Shown here piece after piece: positions 1 through 5,527 of a stretch of DNA of 5,951 bases. Within the stretch, counting starts at the first letter, position 1; the number at the start of each line of letters is the position of its first letter. The stretch covers positions 1 to 5,951 of the forward strand of contig DCIC01000141.1 in the NCBI GenBank assembly GCA_002315825.1, given 5' to 3'. Both the position numbers and the translations under genes were made by a program. The stretch is from Bacteroidales bacterium UBA1736 (lineage in GTDB: Bacteria > Bacteroidota > Bacteroidia > Bacteroidales > UBA932). Under the pieces are notes generated by a model. It saw only the letters and a program-made list of their open reading frames with translations. It had not been told where the DNA came from and did not search any database.

Positions 1-3
1 TTA

Positions 4-30
4 TCAATTGTCAATTATCAATTCTCAATT
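4..30. repeat. Tandem TCAATT heptad repeat abutting a start codon
   Basis: Four copies of TCAATT lie at 4-9, 11-16, 18-23 and 25-30, each separated by one variable base (G, A, C), so the period is exactly 7 bp. The last copy ends at the base before the ATG at 31. AT-rich TCAATT/ATTGA spacers are frequent between Bacteroidetes genes. Here the repeat forms the end of the leader of the Na/Pi transporter gene and takes the place where a Shine-Dalgarno would be; none is visible. A looser version is found before the PiT gene (5489-5520). Whether it acts in translation initiation or is only a spreading spacer repeat cannot be told from sequence. Confidence 0.75.
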
Positions 31-1773
31 ATGTTAATAAATCTCCTCTCCCTCGTAGGCTCGCTCGCCCTCTTTCTCTATGGTATGAAGATCATGAGCG
101 AGGGCCTCGAAAAGTTTGCAGGCGACCGTCTACGCAGTATCCTCGCCGCCATGACCCGCAACCGTGTGATGGGTGTCCTCACCGGCATCCTCGTCACCGC
201 GCTCATCCAGTCATCTTCGGCCACAACGGTGATGGTCGTCTCGTTTGTCAATGCCGGACTGATGACCCTGGCGCAATCCATCGGCGTGATCATGGGTGCC
301 AACATCGGTACCACGGTCACCGCCTGGATTATCTCGGCTGTCGGCTTCAAGGTCAATATCGCCGCTTTTGCTATCCCGCTGCTTGCCATCGGCATGCCAC
401 TGATCTTTTCGGGTAAGTCCAGTCGCAAGAGCGTGGGCGAGTTCATCTTCGGCTTCTCGTTCCTCTTCATGGGTCTTTCGTTCCTGCAGTCGGCTGCCAA
501 CGATATGCAGATAGGCACGCTGGTGGCCAATATGCTGGCGCATGTGTCGGGCGATTCGTTCTGGGCCATCCTGCTCTTTGTCTTCGTTGGCGCAGTGGTC
601 ACTATGATTGTGCAGGCATCGGCAGCCACGATGGCTATCACGCTGATGCTCTTCGATATGCACATCCCTGGCTTCGGTTTCGAGCAGGCAGCCGCCCTCG
701 CCATGGGGCAGAATATCGGCACTACGATCACCGCCTTCATGGCCTCGATGGCAGCCAATACGCAGGCACGGCGCGCGGCGTTGGCACACATGTTCTTCAA
801 TGTCTTTGGTGTGGTGGTGGTGCTCCTCGTGTTCTATCCTGCCTGCCAAGCTGTCTCGTGGTTCGTGACCGATGTGATGGGTGTCGAGGCGAACGACCTC
901 TACAAGTTGTCGGCCTTCCATACTGCCTTCAATGTCATCAACACGCTGTTGCTCATCGGCTTTGTCCGTCAGATCGAGATGCTGGTGTGCAAGGTACTGC
1001 CGATGAGGGAATCGGGCGATGAGCCCTATCGTCTGCGTTACATCTCGGCGGGCCTGCTATCTACAGCCGAACTCAGTATCATGGAGGCGCAGAAGGAGGT
1101 GAAGCATCTGGCCGAGCTCTGTAATCGTATGCTCGACATGGTGAAAGAACTGCTTGATATCCATGTGCTCGAAGCCCCGAACAGCAAGGAGGCTTCGCAG
1201 CGCCAGGAGAAGTTTATCCAGGTCTTCAGCCGCATTGAGCGATACGAGGGAATCACCGACCGTATGGAGGTGGAGATTGCCAACTACCTGCACAAGGTGG
1301 CCGAGGGACGATTATCGGATGCTTCTAAAGCGAAGATACAGCAGATGCTGACGCAGATCTCCGAGCTCGAGTCGGTGGGCGATTCGTGCTACAACCTGGG
1401 TCGCACCCTCAACCGCAAGCTGAAGCATGCTGCCGAACCCTATACCCCAGAGCAGCATCAGCACATCCAGACGATGCTCAAGCTCGTGGGTGAGGCGATG
1501 GCCGAGATGCTTCGCATTGTCTCCCTGCCCGAAGACGCGGAGGTCAGCCTCACCCAGGCTCAGGATATGGAGCAGACCATCAATGCCTTCCGCAAGGAGC
1601 TCAAGGGCCAGAACTTCCGCGACGTCGATGCCGGTGCCTACAGCTATCAGCTCGGTGTCTATTACATGGACTTCATCTCCGAATGCGAGAAGCTTGGCGA
1701 CTACCTGATGAACGTGGACCAAGCCGGTATCCTGCAGAACAACGACCATGATGATCCGCCGCTCAGGCGATGA
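31..1773 (+). CDS. Na+/phosphate cotransporter family protein with C-terminal PhoU-like domain
   Basis: This is a 580-residue inner-membrane protein of the Na/Pi-cotransporter (NptA/YjbB-like) family, expected to move inorganic phosphate coupled to Na+. Visible evidence is two homologous membrane repeats. The first has QSSSATT at residues 60-66 and GANIGTT at 89-95. The second has QASAAT at 195-200 and GQNIGTT at 226-232. Hydrophobic segments fill roughly residues 1-320. From about 345 the protein becomes soluble and helical and resembles PhoU, with ExxxD motifs at 447-451 and 553-557, the type that binds metal in PhoU. A PhoU tail is usual for bacterial members and suggests regulation of uptake by phosphate status. 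The second repeat has QASA where the canonical motif is QSSS. The ATG at 31 starts a typical N-terminus (short hydrophobic segment, then LYGMKIMSEGL). The promoter must lie left of the window. Codons are visibly more GC-rich than in the next gene. YjbB-like members have been linked to phosphate export, so direction is inferred. Confidence 0.93.
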   Translation: MLINLLSLVGSLALFLYGMKIMSEGLEKFAGDRLRSILAAMTRNRVMGVLTGILVTALIQSSSATTVMVVSFVNAGLMTLAQSIGVIMGANIGTTVTAWIISAVGFKVNIAAFAIPLLAIGMPLIFSGKSSRKSVGEFIFGFSFLFMGLSFLQSAANDMQIGTLVANMLAHVSGDSFWAILLFVFVGAVVTMIVQASAATMAITLMLFDMHIPGFGFEQAAALAMGQNIGTTITAFMASMAANTQARRAALAHMFFNVFGVVVVLLVFYPACQAVSWFVTDVMGVEANDLYKLSAFHTAFNVINTLLLIGFVRQIEMLVCKVLPMRESGDEPYRLRYISAGLLSTAELSIMEAQKEVKHLAELCNRMLDMVKELLDIHVLEAPNSKEASQRQEKFIQVFSRIERYEGITDRMEVEIANYLHKVAEGRLSDASKAKIQQMLTQISELESVGDSCYNLGRTLNRKLKHAAEPYTPEQHQHIQTMLKLVGEAMAEMLRIVSLPEDAEVSLTQAQDMEQTINAFRKELKGQNFRDVDAGAYSYQLGVYYMDFISECEKLGDYLMNVDQAGILQNNDHDDPPLRR

Positions 1774-1808
1774 TAATTCAGATTGTAACTTTCAATTCTC
1801 ATTTTGTC

Positions 1809-1857
1809 TTATAATGGGCACGAATAGTCTTTTTTTTGCAATTTCTGCCCATTATAA
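1809..1857. repeat. Perfect 12-bp inverted repeat with T8-containing loop
   Basis: TTATAATGGGCA (1809-1820) is exactly reverse-complemented by TGCCCATTATAA (1846-1857), with a 25-base spacer that carries eight T residues at 1830-1837. The repeat lies 35 bp after the Na/Pi gene and 25 bp before the -7 box of the ATPase gene. No T-tract follows the right arm, so it is not a standard intrinsic terminator for rightward transcription. It could be an operator for the ATPase promoter, a loose transcript-end hairpin, or a remnant left by insertion of the ATPase gene. No second copy is seen elsewhere in the window. Confidence 0.7.
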
Positions 1858-1882
1858 ATTATCTTCTTACGTCGAAATCCAT

Positions 1883-1890
1883 TATCTTTG
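1883..1890 (+). promoter_or_regulatory. Bacteroidetes -7 promoter element (TATCTTTG) for the AAA ATPase gene
   Basis: TATCTTTG matches the TAnnTTTG -7 consensus of Bacteroidetes primary-sigma promoters. It is followed by GCAC and an A-rich leader, and the ATG at 1913 begins 22 bp after the motif, which implies a short untranslated leader of under 20 nt. No clear TTTG -33 element is visible at the expected distance, so the promoter may be weak or regulated. It gives the ATPase gene its own transcription start and supports the ATG at 1913 over an upstream in-frame ATG. Confidence 0.65.
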
Positions 1891-1912
1891 CACTGAAAAA
1901 CAACAGAATCTC

Positions 1913-3334
1913 ATGGAAAGAATCATTGGTCGAGAAAGAGAGATAGAAAAACTGCAGGAATACGCTGACTCCGAAAAGGCTGAGTTCATCGCCTTGTATG
2001 GCAGAAGGCGAGTAGGAAAGACTTTTCTAGTACGTAGTTTCTTCAAAGACAAGTTCGACTTTTATGCTACCGGCATAATTGACGGATCGATGGCGGAGCA
2101 AATGGAGGCGTTCCATTTGGCTCTCTGTCGCTTTGGCTATAAGGGTGTAAAGGCCGACACATGGATGCAGGCTTTTGGACAACTTGCCGACCTGTTGGAA
2201 ACGAAAAATCGCAGACGCAGCGGCAGGCTTGTGGTGTTTATTGACGAGCTGCCATGTTTCGATACCACCCGATCGGGCTTTTTGCACGCCTTAGACCATT
2301 TCTGGAACAGCCGGGCTTCATGGATGAGCAACATATTCCTGGTAATCTGTGGATCTGCTACTTCATGGATGATCAAGAACATCGTAAACAATAAGGCTGG
2401 CCTGCACAAAAGGACGACGCACAATATACATCTCCGTCCATTCACGCTTCATCAGACTGAACTATATTTCCAGTATCATAAGTTCCGCTGGCCACGCATT
2501 ACCATCCTTCAGATGTACATGATTTTGGGAGGCGTACCCTACTACCTAAGTATGATTGACCCTAAGAAGAATCTGCCGGACAATGTTGACTCGCTATTCT
2601 TTGCTGAGGATGCTGAACTGAAGGGAGAATATAGAAGGTTGTTTTCCTCGCTCTTCAAGAATGCAGACCTATACATGGACATCCTCAGGGTGCTGAGCAC
2701 GCGTAAGTATGGCTATACTCGCAAGGAAATAGCCGAAGCACTGAAGATAGCGGACAATGGGCATCTCTGTACAATGATGGAGGACCTGGAGTACTGCGAT
2801 TTCGTGCGACGCTATAATAACGGTGCTGCCAAGAACAATGGCATCTACCAGCTAATGGACTTTTACACGCAATTTTTCTATGCCTTCTGCACCAGGAGTA
2901 TTACAGACGAGCACTACTGGAGAAACCACCTAGGGACGCCTGAGCAGAACACTTGGTATGGACTGACGTTCGAGAAGGTTTGCATGTGGCATGTCCGGCA
3001 GATAGTGCATGGGTTACATTTCGACACCATCGCACATGAATATTATTCGTGGAGAAGCAAGGAGTGCCAACCTATGACGCAGATTGATATGATCATAGAC
3101 CGAGCTGACGGCATTGCCACCATTTGCGAGATGAAGTATTCCAAGGATGATTATTCCATCAATGAGAATGAATACAGAAAATTGATTAGAAGGCTGGAGT
3201 CCTTTGAAAAGGAAACCAGACGCAAGGGTGGTACACAGATTTCTATCGTGACGACATACGCCCTTCGCGACAACATGTACGCCGAAATCTCTCCAAACCA
3301 CATCACGATGGAGCAGCTTTTCGAGCAGGTATAA
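1913..3334 (+). CDS. AAA-type ATPase with C-terminal PD-(D/E)XK nuclease-like domain (archaeal ATPase/DUF234 type)
   Basis: This is a 473-residue soluble protein. Visible motifs are an IIGREREIEKL lead-in, Walker A GRRRVGKT at 30-37, Walker B LVVFIDE at 106-112 with catalytic D111-E112, and a sensor-1-like strand ending in CGSATSW at 146-152. A winged-helix-like stretch (YTRKEIAEAL) follows at about 255-305. The C-terminal part carries D392 (QIDMIID) and E406-x-K408 (CEMK), which fit a PD-(D/E)XK active site. This matches the large 'ATPase domain predominantly from Archaea' plus DUF234 family, abundant and multi-copy in Bacteroidales and archaea and of unknown cellular role. The reading frame stays open back to 1748, but that ATG overlaps the previous gene and lies upstream of the promoter, and the extra 55 residues do not look like this family; 1913 is therefore the start. 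Base composition is lower in GC than the Na/Pi gene. With its own promoter and terminator it looks like an independent or inserted unit. Confidence 0.9.
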   Translation: MERIIGREREIEKLQEYADSEKAEFIALYGRRRVGKTFLVRSFFKDKFDFYATGIIDGSMAEQMEAFHLALCRFGYKGVKADTWMQAFGQLADLLETKNRRRSGRLVVFIDELPCFDTTRSGFLHALDHFWNSRASWMSNIFLVICGSATSWMIKNIVNNKAGLHKRTTHNIHLRPFTLHQTELYFQYHKFRWPRITILQMYMILGGVPYYLSMIDPKKNLPDNVDSLFFAEDAELKGEYRRLFSSLFKNADLYMDILRVLSTRKYGYTRKEIAEALKIADNGHLCTMMEDLEYCDFVRRYNNGAAKNNGIYQLMDFYTQFFYAFCTRSITDEHYWRNHLGTPEQNTWYGLTFEKVCMWHVRQIVHGLHFDTIAHEYYSWRSKECQPMTQIDMIIDRADGIATICEMKYSKDDYSINENEYRKLIRRLESFEKETRRKGGTQISIVTTYALRDNMYAEISPNHITMEQLFEQV

Positions 3335-3391
3335 TATGTTTTTTTCTCTCTAGGATTAATAATTGACGTTTTTTTACGAAACCATTTCAAT

Positions 3392-3431
3392 AATATTGCA
3401 ATCCAATTACATTTTGGGTTGCAATATTTTT
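3392..3431 (+). terminator. Terminator-like 15-bp hairpin with T-tract
   Basis: Bases 3392-3406 pair with 3414-3428 over 15 bp (one T-G wobble at 3402/3418), with a 7-base loop (TTACATT). A T run at 3427-3431 closes and follows the right arm. It is 57 bp after the ATPase stop codon and upstream of the porin promoter, the expected place for a rho-independent terminator of the ATPase transcript. The stem is AT-rich at its base, which is weaker than a classical terminator. Its right arm includes the first unit of the 11-bp repeat array, so it may also be part of a protein-binding region. Confidence 0.6.
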
Positions 3432-3458
3432 GTATCATCATTGCAATCATTCTGTAAT
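3419..3458 (+). promoter_or_regulatory. Four 11-bp-phased direct repeats, Pho-box-like, upstream of the porin operon
   Basis: Seven-base units start every 11 bp: TTGCAAT (3419), TTGTATC (3430), TTGCAAT (3441) and CTGTAAT (3452), separated by 4-base AT-rich spacers. This is the geometry of a Pho box (7-bp CTGTCAT-like repeats at 11-bp period bound by PhoB dimers), and the units share the [CT]TG core. The last unit ends 10 bp before the TAccTTTG element, the same spacing seen between Pho boxes and -10 boxes in E. coli, and it covers the region where a -33 element would lie. The downstream genes are a phosphate-type porin and a PiT permease. The period and position are seen directly; binding by a PhoB-type regulator is inferred. 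Confidence 0.5.
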
Positions 3459-3468
3459 CTTTTGCTCG

Positions 3469-3476
3469 TACCTTTG
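3469..3476 (+). promoter_or_regulatory. Bacteroidetes -7 promoter element (TACCTTTG) for the porin-HD-PiT operon
   Basis: TACCTTTG fits the TAnnTTTG consensus. Transcription would begin at roughly 3480-3484, giving a leader of about 40 nt before the ATG at 3524. There is no TTTG -33 motif at the usual 19-21 bp distance. That gap is occupied by the 11-bp-phased repeats, as expected for an activator-dependent promoter. It is the only promoter-like motif I find ahead of the porin gene, and the following genes are closely spaced. Confidence 0.65.
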
Positions 3477-3484
3477 CGGCGCAA

Positions 3485-3511
3485 ATCAGAGGACGAACCA
3501 TAACCCCTGAT
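3485..3511 (+). other. Possible small hairpin in the porin mRNA leader
   Basis: ATCAG (3485-3489) pairs with CTGAT (3507-3511), continued after one mismatch by GG (3491-3492) with CC (3504-3505). GGAC (3491-3494) could alternatively pair with GTCC (3512-3515), so two weak, mutually exclusive folds exist just upstream of the start codon. Both are short and may be chance. Confidence 0.25.
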
Positions 3512-3523
3512 GTCCATAAAGTT

Positions 3524-4633
3524 ATGACAAAAGAAAAAGCAGAAAAGATTATCAAAATCTACAATTGGATGAGAGTCATCATCTTTGTAGCATTCCTTGT
3601 GCTATTATTCTTTGGAGTTGCCCAAGCACAAAACCTACCGCAAATCCACGGCATACTGCGTGGTAAATATGAATATCAACCAGAGATGGAAGCTGGACGT
3701 TTCGAGGTCCGAAATGCCCGTCTGTCGGCAAGCGGAAAACTGCCTCAGTCCTCAGAGTACAAGCTTGAGGTGGATCTGTGTGACGAGAGTTCTATCAAGA
3801 TGAAGGATGCTTGGGTGAGATTGAATCCATGGAAAACACTTCGCCTAACCGTTGGCCAGCAACGAATGCCATTCTCCATCGATGCACACCGCAATCCGTC
3901 TGCCCAGTACTTTGCTAACCGTTCGTTCATTGCCAAGCAGGTTGGTGATATGCGTGATGTTGGTTTTCAAGCGGGCTACGATATTATAAATAAGGAGAAT
4001 AGAAAAGTGCTGTCGCTTGATGCCGGAGTCTTCAATGGCAGCAATCTTGATAATCAGAAGTCGGCATGGTTCTCTTCGCCTGCCTATTCTGCACGCATTC
4101 AATATTTTCCTATCCGACAGTTGGCTATCGTGCCGAGCATCCAGCATCAGCAGATAGCCGAGCGTAAGGCATCCTACACGAGCCTTGATTTCGGAACCTA
4201 CTATGAAGCTTGTGGCTGGCATATCGAAGCAGAATATCTGCACAAGTCTTATTCCGAGGACGCCTTTGCCGACTGTAGTGCCGTGGATGTCATGGCGATA
4301 TACAAGCACAAAATGAGAAGCGAGAAGAGCTTGGTGGAGAGCATCTCCTGCCTGGGCCGATATGACTGGATGCAAGATCACTCATCGGGCAAGAGCGGCT
4401 TTACTTCGACAGAGCTCAGCACAGGTACAAAGGATGCCACAGATATCCCAACCACCCTCGCCCTTACCGATGCAGAGCGTCATCGCATGACCTTAGGTAC
4501 CACCCTGCACATTCGCAATCCCTATTTCCCCACCGACCTTCGCTTCAATTACGAGAAATACTGGTATCCTCATGATGGAGCCAAGGAGAGCGAGCAGGAC
4601 AAACTGGTATGTGAACTGATGATCAAATTCTAG
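3524..4633 (+). CDS. Outer-membrane porin, OprO/OprP phosphate-selective type
   Basis: This 369-residue protein belongs to the phosphate-selective porin O/P family, beta-barrel channels that pass phosphate or other anions through the outer membrane. A signal peptide is clear: basic N-region, hydrophobic core at about 18-32, then VAQA before Q36, so cleavage is probably after A35. The mature part contains alternating beta-strand patterns and family-like phrases, such as the opening GILRGKYEYQ strand, VRNARLSASGKL, LRLTVGQQRMPFS and AGVFNGSN. The last residue is Phe (MIKF), the usual C-terminal signature for barrel assembly. The length is somewhat shorter than many members. Two starts are possible: ATG 3524, or ATG 3569 (Met16), which would give a more ordinary-length signal peptide. 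I kept 3524 because it is closer to the promoter. No Shine-Dalgarno is visible. It heads an apparent operon with the HD gene 6 bp downstream. Substrate preference for phosphate is inferred from family and neighbours. Confidence 0.88.
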   Translation: MTKEKAEKIIKIYNWMRVIIFVAFLVLLFFGVAQAQNLPQIHGILRGKYEYQPEMEAGRFEVRNARLSASGKLPQSSEYKLEVDLCDESSIKMKDAWVRLNPWKTLRLTVGQQRMPFSIDAHRNPSAQYFANRSFIAKQVGDMRDVGFQAGYDIINKENRKVLSLDAGVFNGSNLDNQKSAWFSSPAYSARIQYFPIRQLAIVPSIQHQQIAERKASYTSLDFGTYYEACGWHIEAEYLHKSYSEDAFADCSAVDVMAIYKHKMRSEKSLVESISCLGRYDWMQDHSSGKSGFTSTELSTGTKDATDIPTTLALTDAERHRMTLGTTLHIRNPYFPTDLRFNYEKYWYPHDGAKESEQDKLVCELMIKF

Positions 4634-4639
4634 TCTTGT

Positions 4640-5479
4640 ATGAATATGTCTCCCAAGGAACAGCATGTTGAGGAACAGATAAGCGAATTAGTATCGAGAA
4701 TCGTCGCCGACATGACCGCAGGCGATGATTTGCCTCTGAGACTATGGAATATCCTTCAGGAGGATGCAGAGGTTAAATCCATTCAAATCTATGCAAATAC
4801 GGTGGCTATCACCCGATTGGGATACAATGACCATGGCCCTGTACACATGAAGACCGTCTGCCGTAATGCAATGCAGATGCTTTGCATCCTTCATGAGACA
4901 GGCGTCAATACAAGCCTGGAAAAGGAGAAATCCGGAGCTTTTGCAGATTCCGTTTGTGCCGTGATGCTTGCCTCTCTTCTGCATGACAGCGGAATGACAA
5001 TAGGCCGAAAAGACCACGAACTCTATTCTGGCATCATCGGTTTTTCGATCATCACAAGGATATTAAACCAGGTCCTACTCAATGAGGATGACGTAATGCG
5101 AAGAACTGTGATACGTTCTGTTGCCATGGAGGGCATCATCGGCCACATGGGGACTCACCCCATTCATAGTATCGAAGCTGGGTTGATTCTGATTGCCGAT
5201 GGTTGTGATATGACCAAAGGCCGGGCCAGAATACCATTGGAAATACCCACGAAACCGACAGAAGGTGATATTCACAAATATTCAGCCAACGCCATCGAGA
5301 AAGTAAGAATAAGCAGGGGTGATGAACACCCATTGAAGATAGAGATCGAGATGACCAAAGAGGTTGGTTTCTTTCAGGTGGAGGGTGTGCTGATCCCTAA
5401 GATTCAGTCAAGCCCAGCCAAACATCTTGTGGAACTGTATGCAGGCGTAATAGGAGAAGATGTGAAACGATATTTCTGA
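4640..5479 (+). CDS. HD-domain metal-dependent phosphohydrolase, substrate unknown
   Basis: This 279-residue protein has no signal peptide or membrane segment and so is presumably cytosolic. The HD-superfamily metal-binding residues are visible in order: H65 and H69 in YNDHGPVH, the H115-D116 pair in LLHDSG, H126 in KDHE, H169 and H173 in GHMGTH, and D187/D190 in ADGCDMT, which is followed by the basic KGRARIP. The N-terminal 50 residues are helical, and the last 80 or so form a separate region rich in charged strands (HPLKIEIEMTKEVGFFQVEGVLIP). The arrangement resembles a group of uncharacterised HD hydrolases found in archaea and Bacteroidetes with the NDHGPVH and DGxDMTxGRARIP signatures. 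The ATG at 4640 is 6 bp after the porin stop, so co-transcription and translational coupling are likely; ATG 4646 (Met3) is an alternative. Its place between a phosphate porin and a PiT permease suggests release of phosphate from a nucleotide or phosphoester, or turnover of a signal molecule. Neither is shown by sequence. Confidence 0.85.
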   Translation: MNMSPKEQHVEEQISELVSRIVADMTAGDDLPLRLWNILQEDAEVKSIQIYANTVAITRLGYNDHGPVHMKTVCRNAMQMLCILHETGVNTSLEKEKSGAFADSVCAVMLASLLHDSGMTIGRKDHELYSGIIGFSIITRILNQVLLNEDDVMRRTVIRSVAMEGIIGHMGTHPIHSIEAGLILIADGCDMTKGRARIPLEIPTKPTEGDIHKYSANAIEKVRISRGDEHPLKIEIEMTKEVGFFQVEGVLIPKIQSSPAKHLVELYAGVIGEDVKRYF

Positions 5480-5488
5480 ATGCGGTAC

Positions 5489-5520
5489 TCAATAAAAATT
5501 GAAAATTGTCAAATTGTAAA
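5489..5520. repeat. Degenerate ATTG/TCAAT spacer repeat before the PiT gene
   Basis: The 48-bp gap between the HD stop and the PiT start is AT-rich and holds TCAAT/ATTGA as a 5-bp inverted repeat (5489-5493 and 5498-5502). ATTG recurs at 5498, 5505 and 5513, including TTGTCAA at 5506 and TTGTAAA at 5514. The wording resembles the heptad array before the Na/Pi gene, but the period slips between 7 and 8 bp. I see no TAnnTTTG promoter here, so the PiT gene is probably read from the porin promoter. Confidence 0.5.
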
Positions 5521-5527
5521 TGATATT

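Noticed and set aside
4..30. CRISPR-like array
   Set aside because: Units are 6-7 bp with single-base spacing, not repeats with unique spacers.
78..921. Long antisense open frames (236-240 codons) within the Na/Pi gene
   Set aside because: They are low-complexity shadows caused by GC-rich codons on the other strand; the + strand product has clear family motifs.
1757..1769. CGCC/GGCG hairpin at the end of the Na/Pi gene as a terminator
   Set aside because: The stem is only 4 bp, lies before the stop codon and has no T-tract after it.
1810..1815. TATAAT as a sigma70-type -10 box
   Set aside because: It is part of the inverted repeat arm, has no matching upstream element, and Bacteroidetes primary promoters use TAnnTTTG.
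1748..1912. In-frame upstream extension of the ATPase gene starting at ATG 1748
   Set aside because: It overlaps the end of the Na/Pi gene, crosses the inverted repeat and the -7 promoter element, and adds 55 residues unlike the family's N-terminus, which normally begins shortly before the IGRExE motif.
3151..3555. Antisense open frame spanning the ATPase end, the spacer and the porin start
   Set aside because: It crosses the terminator and promoter region, and its translation shows no domain-like pattern.
5506..5520. Second Pho-box-like site before the PiT gene (TTGTCAA, TTGTAAA)
   Set aside because: The units are 8 bp apart, not 11, with no TAnnTTTG element following; better explained as the degenerate spacer repeat.
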